A stretch of DNA of 31,055 nt from Methanoregula sp. UBA247. GTDB lineage: Archaea; Halobacteriota; Methanomicrobia; Methanomicrobiales; Methanospirillaceae. Every line of letters begins with the position of its first letter. The first letter of the stretch is position 1. A model generated the notes under the pieces. That model had not been told where the DNA came from, did no database searches, and worked only from the letters and a program-made list of their open reading frames with translations. Of the stretch, positions 25,339-31,055 are shown in pieces. Both the position numbers and the translations under genes were made by a program. Where the stretch lies: positions 22,784-53,838 of the forward strand of contig DADR01000048.1 of the NCBI GenBank assembly GCA_002495055.1, in the 5' to 3' direction.

Positions 25339-25740
25339 TTATTCAACGATGATACGAGGTGGTTGTGACTGCCCGCCTCCGATCTGAGGGTCTGCATACT
25401 TATACAAGCCTTTCTCCCTGAATGTGTAGCTGAAACTCTCTCCGGGAGAGAGTGGTCCCGAATCGAAGAGCTTTGCCTGGTTCACTTCAGGAAGGTGGAC
25501 AACATGGTGCAGCATCGTATCTTCGTTTGTCCAGATGACCGTGGTACCCGCTTTGATGGGGAGTGTAGAAGGATCAAAAGCCCTTGCCTTCAGGATCACA
25601 AAAGCCACCGGTCCGGTCGTAACTATCGTTGTAATCTGAGGTGTTGTAGTAATTTGTGTTTGACCGGTTGGCAGGGTTACACAACCGCAGAGGAAAGTCC
25701 AGCAGATCACTATGATTAGCAGAATTGCATATCCCTTCAT
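25339..25740 (-). CDS. Cupredoxin-like lipoprotein lacking the copper cysteine
   Basis: A 133-aa lipoprotein; start ATG 25740 is taken because the signal peptide begins there (MKGYAILLIIVICWTFLCGC, lipobox LCGC), while a longer frame adds non-signal residues. After a Thr/Gln-rich spacer the mature domain follows the plastocyanin-like pattern: FDPSTLPIKAGTTVIWTNED, then LHHVVH, FDSGPLSPGESFSYTF and GLYKYADPQ. In copper proteins the last segment reads Y-x-C-x-x-H-x-x-M; here Cys, His and Met are absent (YKYADPQIGGG). A type 1 copper site is therefore unlikely. It sits 26 bases after the RDD membrane protein gene. Confidence 0.82.
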   Translation of the reverse strand: MKGYAILLIIVICWTFLCGCVTLPTGQTQITTTPQITTIVTTGPVAFVILKARAFDPSTLPIKAGTTVIWTNEDTMLHHVVHLPEVNQAKLFDSGPLSPGESFSYTFREKGLYKYADPQIGGGQSQPPRIIVE

Positions 25741-25766
25741 GAAAGAAAGAAGGATTGTATTACTGA

Positions 25767-26288
25767 TTATTCTTTTTCTCTGACATACAGGATACCATGC
25801 GGTTCCTTGTAGTCTGCCTTGATCACAATAGTATTTGATATCCGGTTGAACACCCGCAATTTTGTCCCGGGCATCGCGAGCCATCCAATCAGGCAGTCCA
25901 GTGGGAGCAGAAAAGCTTTACCCAGGCTCTCGAGTGCGGCAGTCAGGTATCTGATTCTCGTCCCATCGCGGTTAACAATCTTCAGGTTCATGACCATTTT
26001 ACCGATAGACTGCCCCCGGAAGCCTTCCATCACGGTCCAGTAGGCAAAAAAGAAAACAGATTCAAAACCCACTGCTAAAAATCCCCAGTTCTTGTTACCA
26101 AAATCCCAGAGAAGTGGTAATGAAAAAAAAGGCTCAAACACGCCGCGGATAATATTCAGAAAAAGGATGACGAGAATAAAATCAACAAGCCATGCCCAGA
26201 ACCGTGTACTCCAGTTAGCAAGATATATCGTCTTTTCCGGAACCGGTTTTATTGATAACGGTTCAGATGTCATATTTTCTTCAGACAT
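25767..26288 (-). CDS. RDD family membrane protein
   Basis: A 173-aa protein. The RDD-domain marks are STRFWAWLVDFILVILFLN (first helix with the Arg and Asp of the family name) and GFRGQSIGKMVMNLKIVNRDG after the second helix (FESVFFFAYWTVMEGF). A third hydrophobic segment (AFLLPLDCLIGWLAM) is near the C-terminus. RDD proteins are small integral membrane proteins of mostly unknown role, some linked to ion transport. The ATG lacks a Shine-Dalgarno. First gene of a likely minus-strand group with the cupredoxin-like and HEAT genes. Confidence 0.87.
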   Translation of the reverse strand: MSEENMTSEPLSIKPVPEKTIYLANWSTRFWAWLVDFILVILFLNIIRGVFEPFFSLPLLWDFGNKNWGFLAVGFESVFFFAYWTVMEGFRGQSIGKMVMNLKIVNRDGTRIRYLTAALESLGKAFLLPLDCLIGWLAMPGTKLRVFNRISNTIVIKADYKEPHGILYVREKE

Positions 26289-26424
26289 TATAAAAAAGGT
26301 ATTGGCATCCTGAATGAATGAAGGTTACTCCTTACCTTTCAAAAGGGAGCAGCGACGAATTTTACGGGTTGCGGATTTGAGACCGGAGAGGACCGGATAA
26401 AACATATGGAAATGGTATTGTGGT

Positions 26425-26607
26425 TCAATCGCACCGCAGTTTCCCTGCTTTGCCGATATCTTCGAGCGCGAGTTCTTCGATCAGGATAGTGACGAGTTCC
26501 TTGTTGACACCTGTCGTACTGACCAGTGTTTCTGTAAACTCCCTTACAATCCTGCGTTTCTGTTCAACAGACAGGCCTTTTTTCTGTTTGAGAATAATAA
26601 CCGGCAT
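26425..26607 (-). CDS. 4-oxalocrotonate tautomerase family protein
   Basis: A 60-aa protein. After removal of Met the N-terminal Pro, the catalytic base of this family, is exposed (MPVIILKQKKG). The helix LSVEQKRRIVREFTETLV and the strand VTILIEELALEDIGKAG follow the usual beta-alpha-beta layout. It tautomerises keto-enol substrates, but the specific substrate is unknown. A minus-strand TATA-like AAATACTTATACTCC at about 26630-26645 lies 30 bases upstream. Confidence 0.92.
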   Translation of the reverse strand: MPVIILKQKKGLSVEQKRRIVREFTETLVSTTGVNKELVTILIEELALEDIGKAGKLRCD

Positions 26608-27030
26608 GGTATTCCTTCCAGCAATTATGGGGAGTATAAGTATTTAGGATCATTTCGGGATGTATGCAAGGTTGTTGGGAGAGTAGCCACGAAAGGCGGC
26701 AGCACGGAGGAGGGCGTAAAAGTACTTCAGGCCTGGCTCCCGGACGTAATGGATGAAGTTCTTCTGGCCCTGGATGCAAAGCGCCGGGTTGTGAGCGAAA
26801 AGGTTGCCGGCGGGTTAATTTCATTCCCGGCAGCAATTCCGTGACGGCCGCATGCGGCTGGGACGGGCTGTATGCATTTGGTGCGGACCCGGGACCGGAT
26901 TACTACTGAGGCCGTTGGCAATCGCCGGAACGGTGGGCACGGAGAGGTTGTATGGGACCGGTCGAAACAATAATAGGGATAAGACCATGCATTTTTTACG
27001 GTCCAAAGACCATCATCTTTTATCGGAACC
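26608..27030. other. Intergenic region at the left edge of the repeat island
   Basis: About 420 bases. The left end holds the tautomerase promoter. On the plus strand 26668-26844 is open for 58 codons (AWLPDVMDEVLLALDAKRR and VSEKVAGGLISF) without a proper start codon and may be a gene remnant. From about 26850 the sequence turns GC-rich and repeat-like and includes module B1. Confidence 0.4.
26883..26930 (+). repeat. Dispersed repeat module B, copy 1
   Basis: GCGGACCCGGGACCGGATTA followed by CTACTGAGGCCGTTGGCAA. It shares the order GACCCGG, CCGGATT, TACTGAGGCCGT with copy 2 at 28179. It lies before the mntA/hepT pair. The preceding GGCTGGGACGGGCTGTATGC (from about 26854) resembles GGATGGGTCGGGCCGTATGC at about 30613. 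Confidence 0.6.
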
Positions 27031-27321
27031 ATGACATCGGCTGTGGAGATTAGGGAAGTCCTGCGGAAATGCCTGCCGGAGATCCGGGAAAAATACGGCG
27101 TGACATCCATCGGCATCTTCGGGTCCTATGCACGCGGAGAAGCAGCCCCGACAAGCGATATCGATATTATTGTCGAATTCGATCGACCGATTGGGTGGGA
27201 ACTGGTCGATCTTGCCGATTACCTCGAATCCATTCTTCACCATAAAGTCGACCTTGTCATCAGGAGATCCCTTCACCCGCTTATCCGGGACACTATCCTT
27301 GCCGAGGTCCAGTACGCATGA
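27031..27321 (+). CDS. mntA: MntA-type nucleotidyltransferase antitoxin
   Basis: A 96-aa minimal nucleotidyltransferase. The active site is complete: GSYARGEAAPTSDIDIIVEF with Gly31, Ser32, Asp43 and Asp45, and the third Asp74 in HKVDLVI. In studied systems MntA neutralises HepT by adding AMP to a Tyr next to the HEPN active site. The gene overlaps hepT by four bases (ATGA). No Shine-Dalgarno before the ATG. It is flanked by repeat modules on both sides. Confidence 0.93.
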   Translation: MTSAVEIREVLRKCLPEIREKYGVTSIGIFGSYARGEAAPTSDIDIIVEFDRPIGWELVDLADYLESILHHKVDLVIRRSLHPLIRDTILAEVQYA

Positions 27322-27665
27322 CCGTCCGGTCTCCAGCGTTATACCTTTCGGAGATTCTCGCATCGATGGATAAGATCGAGCGTTATATTGCGGGCATTTC
27401 TTATGAAGAGTTTATCCTTCGCGAGCAGCTTATCGATGCCATAGAACGGAATGTGGAAAAGATCGGTGAAGCTGCGGCGGCAATCCCGGACGAAGTCAGG
27501 GAGCGGCATCCCGAAGTTCCCTGGAAAACCATCGTGGGCTTAAGAAACAAAGTTATTCATCATTATTTTGCCGTAGATCACGAAGTCATCTGGCAGATTG
27601 TCACGAAGAATATCCCGGCGACCAAGGGAAAGATTGCTGAGATCCTCCAGGAATATTCCCGGTGA
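27318..27665 (+). CDS. hepT: HepT-type HEPN ribonuclease toxin (DUF86)
   Basis: A 115-aa four-helix HEPN protein. The RNase motif R-x4-H-x-Y is present: Arg76, His81 and Tyr83 in GLRNKVIHHYF; Tyr83 is the residue that partner MntA proteins AMPylate. Other family marks are the N-terminal YLSEILASMDKIERYI and the IGEAAAAIPDEVRERHP segment. Toxin for the upstream antitoxin. Location in a repeat-rich stretch fits a mobile or stabilising module. Confidence 0.93.
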   Translation: MTVRSPALYLSEILASMDKIERYIAGISYEEFILREQLIDAIERNVEKIGEAAAAIPDEVRERHPEVPWKTIVGLRNKVIHHYFAVDHEVIWQIVTKNIPATKGKIAEILQEYSR

Positions 27666-27726
27666 CCTGCGGGTTGTCTTCCACCCCGCCGGCTGCATGC
27701 GGCGGGGCTAGGGCTCTCTTGATTAT

Positions 27727-27790
27727 GCGGACCCGGAACCGGATTTAGTACCGGGCTCGTCGTGGCTTCTCCGGAATCAGGGCAATGAGG
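27727..27790 (+). repeat. Dispersed repeat module A, copy 1
   Basis: Begins GCGGACCCGGAACCGGATTT, continues AGTACCGG, CGTCGTGG, and ends CTTCTCCGGAATCA. Nearly identical to copy 2 at 28825; a few substitutions and one- or two-base indels. It abuts long element copy 1 directly. Confidence 0.75.
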
Positions 27791-28113
27791 AGAGCGGTAC
27801 GGAAAGGCCAGAGAAAATGATCCCAAACCTCGAATCCGGCCATCGGCCAGGACCCAAAACGTCCTGAACACCATCCCGTCCTGACTTCTGCCATCCAAAT
27901 GCGGCTAAATATGACCTCATGCATTCCCGTCGAAGAATCTCTGGGGTTTCCGGGCTCTGTTCCGCGTTTTTGCGAATTATGACCTCCAATCCGGATGACC
28001 AGGGGGAAAAAAGGTACAACCGGTGATGTTCCGGGCTCCGTTGTACCGGAATTCCCTCAGGCACCTCCATGAACCGAGAGGGTCTTACAGGATGAAGTCC
28101 TACGATGGAGGCG
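27791..28113 (+). repeat. Long dispersed element, copy 1 (about 323 bases)
   Basis: Matches 30281-30601 over its whole length, with only two single-base gaps and mostly transitions; by eye more than three quarters identical, with a near-perfect stretch from GGGCTCTGTTCCGCG to GCGAATTATGACC. Shared hairpins: AGGAC/GTCCT (27849-27853 with 27861-27865), GGTACAAC/GTTGTACC (28013-28020 with 28040-28047), and a stem of 28062-28069 with 28106-28113. No convincing gene on either strand. It may encode a structured RNA or be a non-autonomous mobile element. Confidence 0.75.
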
Positions 28114-28178
28114 TACCCAGTTAAGATGTTTCCGCGACGCGTGCCGTGGTGCGGACCCGTCCTCTCTTTTGGTTGACA

Positions 28179-28221
28179 GACCCGGAGCCGGATTGGTACT
28201 GAGGCCGTCGTCAAGTGCTGG
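28179..28221 (+). repeat. Dispersed repeat module B, copy 2
   Basis: GACCCGGAGCCGGATTGG followed by TACTGAGGCCGTCGTCAAG and TGCTGG. Shares the first part with the A modules and the second part (GAGGCCGTCGTCA) with copy 3 at 29681. It lies just before the methyltransferase gene. Confidence 0.65.
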
Positions 28222-28323
28222 TACTGACTGAGAGACTGATATCAGGAAAACAAAATGAAGAGATTACCTTCATGCAGTTTAACCGCAATATGACTGTAAA
28301 TACAAAAATTACCGGCGGGATCT

Positions 28324-28761
28324 ATGGTAGACGGACAAGATTATTTTATAATTCTGCTCGTGCTATCGGTACTGCTGAATTTCGTATTCCCGGTTCCGGT
28401 GTTCCTTTCCTCACCCTTCACGTATTCCGGTTTTCTCATCATAGGTTTTGGTTTTGTTCTGGCACTCTGGAGCCGTTCATTATTCCTGAAAAATGCAACA
28501 ACCCTGCAGCTGTCTGAAGAACCCGCATCGCTCATAACTTCAGGCCCGTTTCGCCTGAGTCGTAACCCGATATACCTGGGAATGACATCAATCCTCTTGG
28601 GTGTCGCAGTATTGCAGGGAACACTGGTCACCCTTGCATTTCCTATCATTTTTGTTGCATTGATCGAATTTTTCATCATTCCGGGCGAAGAGCGGAAGCT
28701 GGAAAAACTCTTTGGAGAACCGTACCGGGAGTATAGAAAAAGCGTCCGGAGGTGGATATAA
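28324..28761 (+). CDS. Membrane methyltransferase, ICMT/PEMT-like
   Basis: A 145-aa integral membrane protein of the isoprenylcysteine carboxyl methyltransferase/phospholipid methyltransferase superfamily. Hydrophobic segments: YFIILLVLSVLLNFVFPV, FLIIGFGFVLALWS and a long hydrophobic stretch in the last third. The SAM-binding C-terminal signature is present: SGPFRLSRNPIYLGM, then EERKLEKLFGEPYREYRK and VRRW. The methyl acceptor is unknown; lipids or small molecules are plausible. The start is ATG 28324 with GGCGGG a few bases upstream. It stands between repeat modules B2 and A2. Confidence 0.88.
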   Translation: MVDGQDYFIILLVLSVLLNFVFPVPVFLSSPFTYSGFLIIGFGFVLALWSRSLFLKNATTLQLSEEPASLITSGPFRLSRNPIYLGMTSILLGVAVLQGTLVTLAFPIIFVALIEFFIIPGEERKLEKLFGEPYREYRKSVRRWI

Positions 28762-28824
28762 CGCTGTGTGCTTTCTTAATGTGGCATACACGATGTTGTG
28801 TGGTACCTCTTCTCTCTTTTATTG

Positions 28825-28886
28825 GCGGACCCGGAACCGGATTTAGTACCGGACCCGTCGTGCTTCTCCGGAATCAAGGGCACTGA
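28825..28886 (+). repeat. Dispersed repeat module A, copy 2
   Basis: GCGGACCCGGAACCGGATTT, AGTACCGGACCCGTCGTG, then CTTCTCCGGAATCAAGGG. Closest relative of copy 1 at 27727. Located in the gap between the methyltransferase and DJ-1 genes. Both copies are preceded by a CTCTCTT-type pyrimidine run. Confidence 0.75.
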
Positions 28887-28958
28887 GCAGCACCTGAAGA
28901 ATGAAATAGAAAGAGTAGGGATATCTCAATCCCGCACTATTATCTATAACGGTGAATC

Positions 28959-29588
28959 ATGCGCACACTCTATCTCTATATTCTCGATACCCAGGCCGAT
29001 TGGGAGCCTGGTCATGTTATGGCCGAGCTCCGCTCCGGAAGGTACCTGAAAGATCCGGCACTCAGGTATTCCGTTATCCTCTGCGGCAGTACCCTGGATC
29101 CCATCATCACCATGGGCGGGCTGCATTTGACCCCGGAAGTTCTCATAAGGGATATCCACCCCGTCCAAGGAGATGTGCTCGTGCTGCCGGGAGCAGATAC
29201 CTGGCTTGATCCGGCACAGGCACCCGCCCTCCGGGTGGCAGGCCGGTTACTTGATGAAGGGATGCTTGTCGCTGCTATCTGCGGTGCGACGCTGGGCCTT
29301 GCAAACGCCGGCCTGCTGGACAAACGCCCGCACACCAGCAACGATCCTGTCGCCCTGAAAATGTTCTGCCCGAACTACCGGGGCGAGAATCATTATGTGA
29401 ACGAACCAGCAGTAACTGACGCAAATCTCATCACCGCAAGCGGACTTGCACCAATAGAGTTCGCGTACCATGTATTCCGGAGACTGGATGTCATGGCACC
29501 TGTAACACTCGAAGCCTGGCACGGGCTTTTCACCACCCGGCAGCCTGAATATTTCTATGCCCTGATGGGATCGCTGCCGCAACGATAA
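28959..29588 (+). CDS. DJ-1/PfpI family protein
   Basis: A 209-aa protein of the DJ-1/PfpI superfamily (class I glutamine amidotransferase-like fold). The nucleophile elbow is AAICGATLGLANAG with Cys108. An acidic residue of the active site is probably Glu16 or Glu24 (DWEPGHVMAEL). VLVLPGADTWLD matches the conserved loop before the elbow. Members act as glyoxalases, chaperones or amidases; the choice cannot be made here. Probably cytosolic. GGTGA lies a few bases before the ATG. It is bracketed by module A copies 2 and 3. Confidence 0.9.
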   Translation: MRTLYLYILDTQADWEPGHVMAELRSGRYLKDPALRYSVILCGSTLDPIITMGGLHLTPEVLIRDIHPVQGDVLVLPGADTWLDPAQAPALRVAGRLLDEGMLVAAICGATLGLANAGLLDKRPHTSNDPVALKMFCPNYRGENHYVNEPAVTDANLITASGLAPIEFAYHVFRRLDVMAPVTLEAWHGLFTTRQPEYFYALMGSLPQR

Positions 29589-29614
29589 GTATTCCCGAGC
29601 ATGCAGGTGAGGTT

Positions 29615-29664
29615 GGCCCGGAACCGGGTTTGTACCGGACCTGTTGTCTATTTCCGTGGGACCG
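29615..29664 (+). repeat. Dispersed repeat module A, copy 3 (diverged)
   Basis: GGCCCGGAACCGGGTTTG, TACCGGACCTGTTGTC, then TTTCCGTGGGACCGGG. Recognisable against copies 1 and 2 but more diverged. Begins 27 bases after the DJ-1 stop. Confidence 0.55.
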
Positions 29665-29680
29665 GGGGTTCTGATGAATG

Positions 29681-29715
29681 GCCGGATTGGGAAGAGGCCG
29701 TCGTCAGGGTGCTGC
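29681..29715 (+). repeat. Dispersed repeat module B, copy 3 (partial)
   Basis: GCCGGATTGGGAAGAGGCC then GTCGTCAGGGTGCTGC. Corresponds to the second half of copy 2 at 28179. Confidence 0.55.
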
Positions 29716-30280
29716 ATAAAAGGTAAATAATATCGGCGGAATGGATCATGAGTACCATTATCCTTTCGGTAACAAGCCGGCAAGCACCGGTGAGGAGATC
29801 ACTTCGTTTTCCGGGAAAAAACAGATCCGTTTTTCTGCCTTGAAGAAACCCCGTCTTTTTTCGTGCAATAGGGGTCATCCGGCAAGGGCAGTCTCTAGCC
29901 ATTGACGAGAATTTATCCTTTTTTTGCGCATTTTGGCGGGCCGCTAAAAGGCTGGTTTTTTCCCGATTAAAACGGGTATTTTCAGGAAATGATGATTCTG
30001 ATGTGAAATCTTTCCGGGCGTGGACACCATTTCCACTGCCGAATTTTTCCGGATTCCGTCTCCCGGGATTCTCCGTCGGAGAAGGATCATGGGAGGACTT
30101 ACTGTCACTTGGGATGAGGGGTATATTAAGGGAGGTTGGGTGGGGGTTTTCGTGTGAGTCTTTACGGTGGTGAAAATATTTTTCGCGGGCACGGGCCGGA
30201 CCGGAAATATTTTTTTGATTCGCTTTGGTTTCTGTCGGAAAAAATTTTGGCGAGAAGCCGGGAGAATACTGCCACTGAAG

Positions 30281-30601
30281 AGTGCGGTACGGAAAGACCA
30301 GAGAAAATGATCCTGACCCTCGAATCCGGCCATCGGCCAGGATCCAAAACGTCCTGAACACCATCCTGCCCTGACTTTTGCCATTCAAATGTGGCTAAAT
30401 GTGACCTCAATCATTCCCGTCGACAAACCTCTGCAATTTCCGGGCTCTGTTCCGCGTTTTTGCGAATTATGACCTCTAATTTGGATGATTTTTGGAAAAG
30501 AGGTACAACCGTCGATGTTTCGGGCTCCGTTGTACCAGAATTCTCTCAGACGTCTCCAGGACCGGTGATAGTACCCGAGTGGTAGTTCTACGACGGAGAC
30601 G
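30281..30601 (+). repeat. Long dispersed element, copy 2 (about 321 bases)
   Basis: Second copy of the element at 27791-28113, same orientation, offset 2488-2490 bases. The same three hairpins occur: AGGAT/GTCCT (30339-30343 with 30351-30355; the T-G pair replaces C-G of copy 1), GGTACAAC/GTTGTACC (30502-30509 with 30529-30536), and CGTCTCCA/CGGAGACG (30551-30558 with 30594-30601). In the last stem one C-G pair of copy 1 is T-A here, and an A-C mismatch of copy 1 is a G-C pair. Confidence 0.75.
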
Positions 30602-30660
30602 CGCGTTAGTGCGGATGGGTCGGGCCGTATGCGGTAGGGCGGGGCCGGCCTATCAGTAAT

Positions 30661-30708
30661 TGACGGAACCGGATTGGTACCGGACCCATCGTGCTTCTCC
30701 GGGACCGG
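30661..30708 (+). repeat. Dispersed repeat module A, copy 4
   Basis: GACGGAACCGGATTGGTACC, GGACCCATCGTGCTTCTCC, then GGGACCGG. Follows long element copy 2 by about 60 bases, as module B2 follows copy 1 by about 65 bases; both are preceded by TTGAC. Confidence 0.7.
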
Positions 30709-30916
30709 AAAAGAAAACCAATTTTATGGAACCGTTTACCAATTATGTATGGAATTGGATACAAATTAATGCCCTCTTCAGAATAGATCTTGCACAATTA
30801 TTGTTCGAAATAGAATTTTATCAGACTCGGCAATTCCTTATTCTTGCAATATTCACTTTCACTTACCCCATCCCTCACTTCTTTAATACCCCACGCCAAT
30901 CTGTACCGCACGTAAA

Positions 30917-31055
30917 ATGAAAGATATCATCATCAAAGGTGCCCGCCAGCATAACCTCAAAAATATCAGCGTCACGATTCCCCGGGATAAGTTAGTCGTC
31001 ATAACGGGAGTCTCCGGCTCCGGGAAATCGACGCTCGCGTTCGATACCCTCTATG
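30917..31055 (+). CDS. uvrA: UvrA, excinuclease ABC subunit A, 5' end
   Basis: Partial: the first 46 codons, running off the window. MKDIIIKGARQHNLKNISV followed by PRDKLVVITGVSGSGKSTLA is the standard UvrA N-terminus with the first Walker A motif (GVSGSGKS). UvrA recognises damaged DNA in nucleotide excision repair; archaea with this gene normally also have uvrB and uvrC. No clear Shine-Dalgarno; the preceding 190 bases are A/T-rich and include candidates for a TATA box. Confidence 0.93.
   Translation, partial: MKDIIIKGARQHNLKNISVTIPRDKLVVITGVSGSGKSTLAFDTLY

Larger units (their letters stand above)
27666..28323. other. Repeat-filled intergenic region, about 660 bases
   Basis: Between hepT and the methyltransferase gene. 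It holds, in order, module A copy 1, long element copy 1 and module B copy 2. Open minus-strand frames cross it but look unlike genes. Confidence 0.55.
29589..30916. other. Long non-coding stretch, about 1.3 kb
   Basis: Between the DJ-1 gene and uvrA. It contains modules A3 and B3, a 560-base stretch without recognisable features except a perfect hairpin TTCTCC-GTC-GGAGAA (30069-30083), long element copy 2, module A4, and about 190 A/T-rich bases before uvrA that probably hold its promoter. A 246-codon minus-strand frame (29648-30388) is open but low-complexity and gene-unlike. Confidence 0.5.

Noticed and set aside
27777..28214. Minus-strand 145-codon open frame over long element copy 1
   Set aside because: Low-quality protein sequence; copy 2 does not keep the same frame over its full length because of single-base gaps.
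29648..30388. Minus-strand 246-codon open frame
   Set aside because: Crosses the 29.7-30.4 kb repeat region; composition is Ser/Pro/Arg-rich and gene-unlike, with no start context. The part shared with long element copy 1 is noted under findings instead.
26883..30708. CRISPR array or integron attC sites
   Set aside because: The repeats are irregularly spaced by hundreds of bases, with genes between, so not CRISPR. The GGTACAAC/GTTGTACC stem does not fit the attC core and no integrase is present.
30660..30920. 86-codon plus-strand frame before uvrA
   Set aside because: Begins in repeat module A4 and ends in the A/T-rich promoter region; aromatic-rich low-quality protein.
1..31055. tRNA, rRNA and box C/D RNA genes
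   Set aside because: No T-loop-like GGTTCGAATCC stretch in a plausible cloverleaf, no rRNA-like sequence, and no paired box C and box D in the gaps were found by reading.

Overview
The window reads as a chromosomal segment of a methanogenic archaeon, most probably of the order Methanomicrobiales (Methanoregula-like). The evidence is an archaeal ribosomal protein L10e, archaeal-type MetK, replication factor C large subunit, a single-domain archaeal histone, archaemetzincin, and two genes of the methanogenesis-marker set (markers 4 and 2). Several genes have a TATA-like box about 25-30 bases before the start codon and no leader, as archaeal leaderless genes do. The order-level assignment is inference. 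No rRNA, tRNA, CRISPR array or recognisable transposase gene was seen.

Layout. 1-456 is the 3' end of rpl10e, with an unusual Ala/Lys/Gly-rich tail. 600-4349 holds small or poorly known genes: a 76-aa repeat protein, an overlapping pair of unknowns whose second member looks like a degenerate PD-(D/E)XK fold, a lipoprotein, a phytase-like/SdiA-regulated-like beta-propeller and a winged-helix-like protein. 4601-10715 is a carbon-metabolism locus: two-subunit fumarase, 2-oxoacid:ferredoxin oxidoreductase (korDABC) and succinyl-CoA synthetase (sucCD). With a fumarate reductase encoded elsewhere it would run malate to fumarate to succinate to succinyl-CoA to 2-oxoglutarate, the reductive incomplete TCA branch. 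10824-13694 carries two uncharacterised zinc-ribbon proteins. 13932-17340 is metK followed closely by hisG-hisA-hisB.

17369-18302 (minus) is a lipoprotein gene broken by one extra base in an A8 tract. It is followed by the histone gene and by the overlapping marker 4/marker 2 pair, which diverges from rfcL. UPF0146, archaemetzincin, a histone-deacetylase-family enzyme and a minus-strand group (membrane protein, HEAT repeats, cupredoxin-like lipoprotein, RDD protein, tautomerase) run to 26607.

26608-30916 is different in character. It has an MntA/HepT toxin-antitoxin pair, an ICMT/PEMT-like membrane methyltransferase and a DJ-1/PfpI protein, all on the plus strand. They are separated by a family of CCGG-rich short repeats and by two diverged copies, about 2.49 kb apart, of a roughly 320-base element with no convincing gene. 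The two long copies keep the same hairpins, and one stem shows a compensatory base-pair change. This repeat-bracketed, cassette-like arrangement is the best candidate here for something undescribed. The window ends in the first 46 codons of uvrA.
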